64,000 nucleotides of DNA. Source: Crambe crambe (lineage: Eukaryota > Porifera > Demospongiae > Poecilosclerida > Crambeidae). Made by a program: the position numbers and the translations under genes. Below, piece by piece: positions 63,863 to 64,000 of this stretch. Numbering within the stretch: the stretch's first letter is position 1; every line of letters starts with the position of its first letter. The notes under the pieces are model-generated. The model saw only the letters and a program-made list of their open reading frames with translations, did not search any database and was not told where the DNA came from. Location of the stretch: positions 4,030,001 to 4,094,000 of the forward strand of contig OZ004588.1 of assembly GCA_963924555.1 (NCBI GenBank), read 5' to 3'.

Positions 63863-64000
63863 CTGCATTGGTACATACTGTAATCACATACACTCAGTTC
63901 TTGATATATGTAGCTATAATTATAGTGTAGCTATAGGACTGTTCCAGTGATGACAAGTAATAGCTACTATGGAGGGCAACTGACCAATCAGATTACTCTA
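63863..64000. other. Window end with signal-exon fragment
   Basis: Near 63,918-63,952 the minus strand reads LVITGTVL, similar to the core of the class E signal peptides, but without an ATG in frame and followed by a stop. The sequence ends before the 5' end of the gene can be judged. Confidence 0.4.

Noticed and set aside
1..64000. tRNA, rRNA or other structured RNA genes
   Set aside because: No cloverleaf, rRNA core or snRNA motif was recognised by eye; a covariance search would be needed to exclude small ones.

Overview
This window looks like compact eukaryotic DNA from a marine demosponge. Introns are mostly about 40-60 bases, base composition is AT-rich, and there are dozens of scavenger receptor cysteine-rich (SRCR) exons. 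Amphimedon or a close relative would fit, but the species is an inference. All intact host genes lie on the minus strand, so each gene starts at its high coordinate. The window is a tandem cluster of single-pass type I membrane receptors plus their decayed copies. Gene models were built by hand from splice signals and exon phases. Exon lengths agree with phase in every model called intact.

Two receptor families share one membrane/cytoplasmic module. The first family (about 0.75-48.25 kb) has a small signal-peptide exon (MKVWV plus Leu-rich core), one SRCR domain split over two phase-1 exons, a Thr-rich stalk/TM exon that normally ends in phase 2, and a variable tail. Class A has a very short tail (8.9-10.0, 17.6-18.6, 25.2-26.2 and 34.6-35.6 kb). 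Class B has a 21-bp-repeat stalk and a long acidic tail ending SGYSN[IL] (5.6-7.4, 12.9-16.1, 21.4-24.3 and 28.4-32.7 kb). Class C has a tail made of serial phase-2 mini-exons carrying Tyr motifs (0.8-1.9, 38.9-39.9, 41.6-42.5 and 46.3-48.2 kb). The second family, class E (48.6-64 kb), has no SRCR domain. It has a different signal peptide, a short Cys-containing ectodomain and a Thr/Val-rich stalk. It keeps the same TM sequence and a Tyr-rich tail with an NPxY motif, an ITIM-type (I/V)xYxxL and two further YxxL motifs.

The B/A gene pair with its flank has been amplified: about 10.0-18.6, 18.6-26.2 and 26.2-35.6 kb, plus an older pair at 5.6-10.0 kb. The copies are near identical in patches that alternate between pairs of units, which suggests repeated unequal exchange or conversion. 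Copies differ by nonsense changes, frameshifts, stalk repeat number, transposon insertions with readable empty sites, and small inversions. One gene at 2.4-3.6 kb has an inverted internal segment with both breakpoints in coding sequence.

Mobile DNA includes a complete pogo/Tigger-like transposon (42,634-45,577) with matching terminal inverted repeats, a TA target duplication and an intact 723-codon transposase ending in a PHD-type finger. There are also several TA-flanked MITEs, a hAT-like insertion in intron 1 of the class B genes, and long foldback elements. A ten-base ETS-type motif (ACAGGAAGTG) recurs nine times on the plus strand, six of them upstream of receptor start codons. The most interesting system is the receptor cluster itself: an expanding, recombining array in which different ectodomain exons are joined to a common ITIM/NPxY signalling tail, as in immune or allorecognition receptor clusters of other animals.
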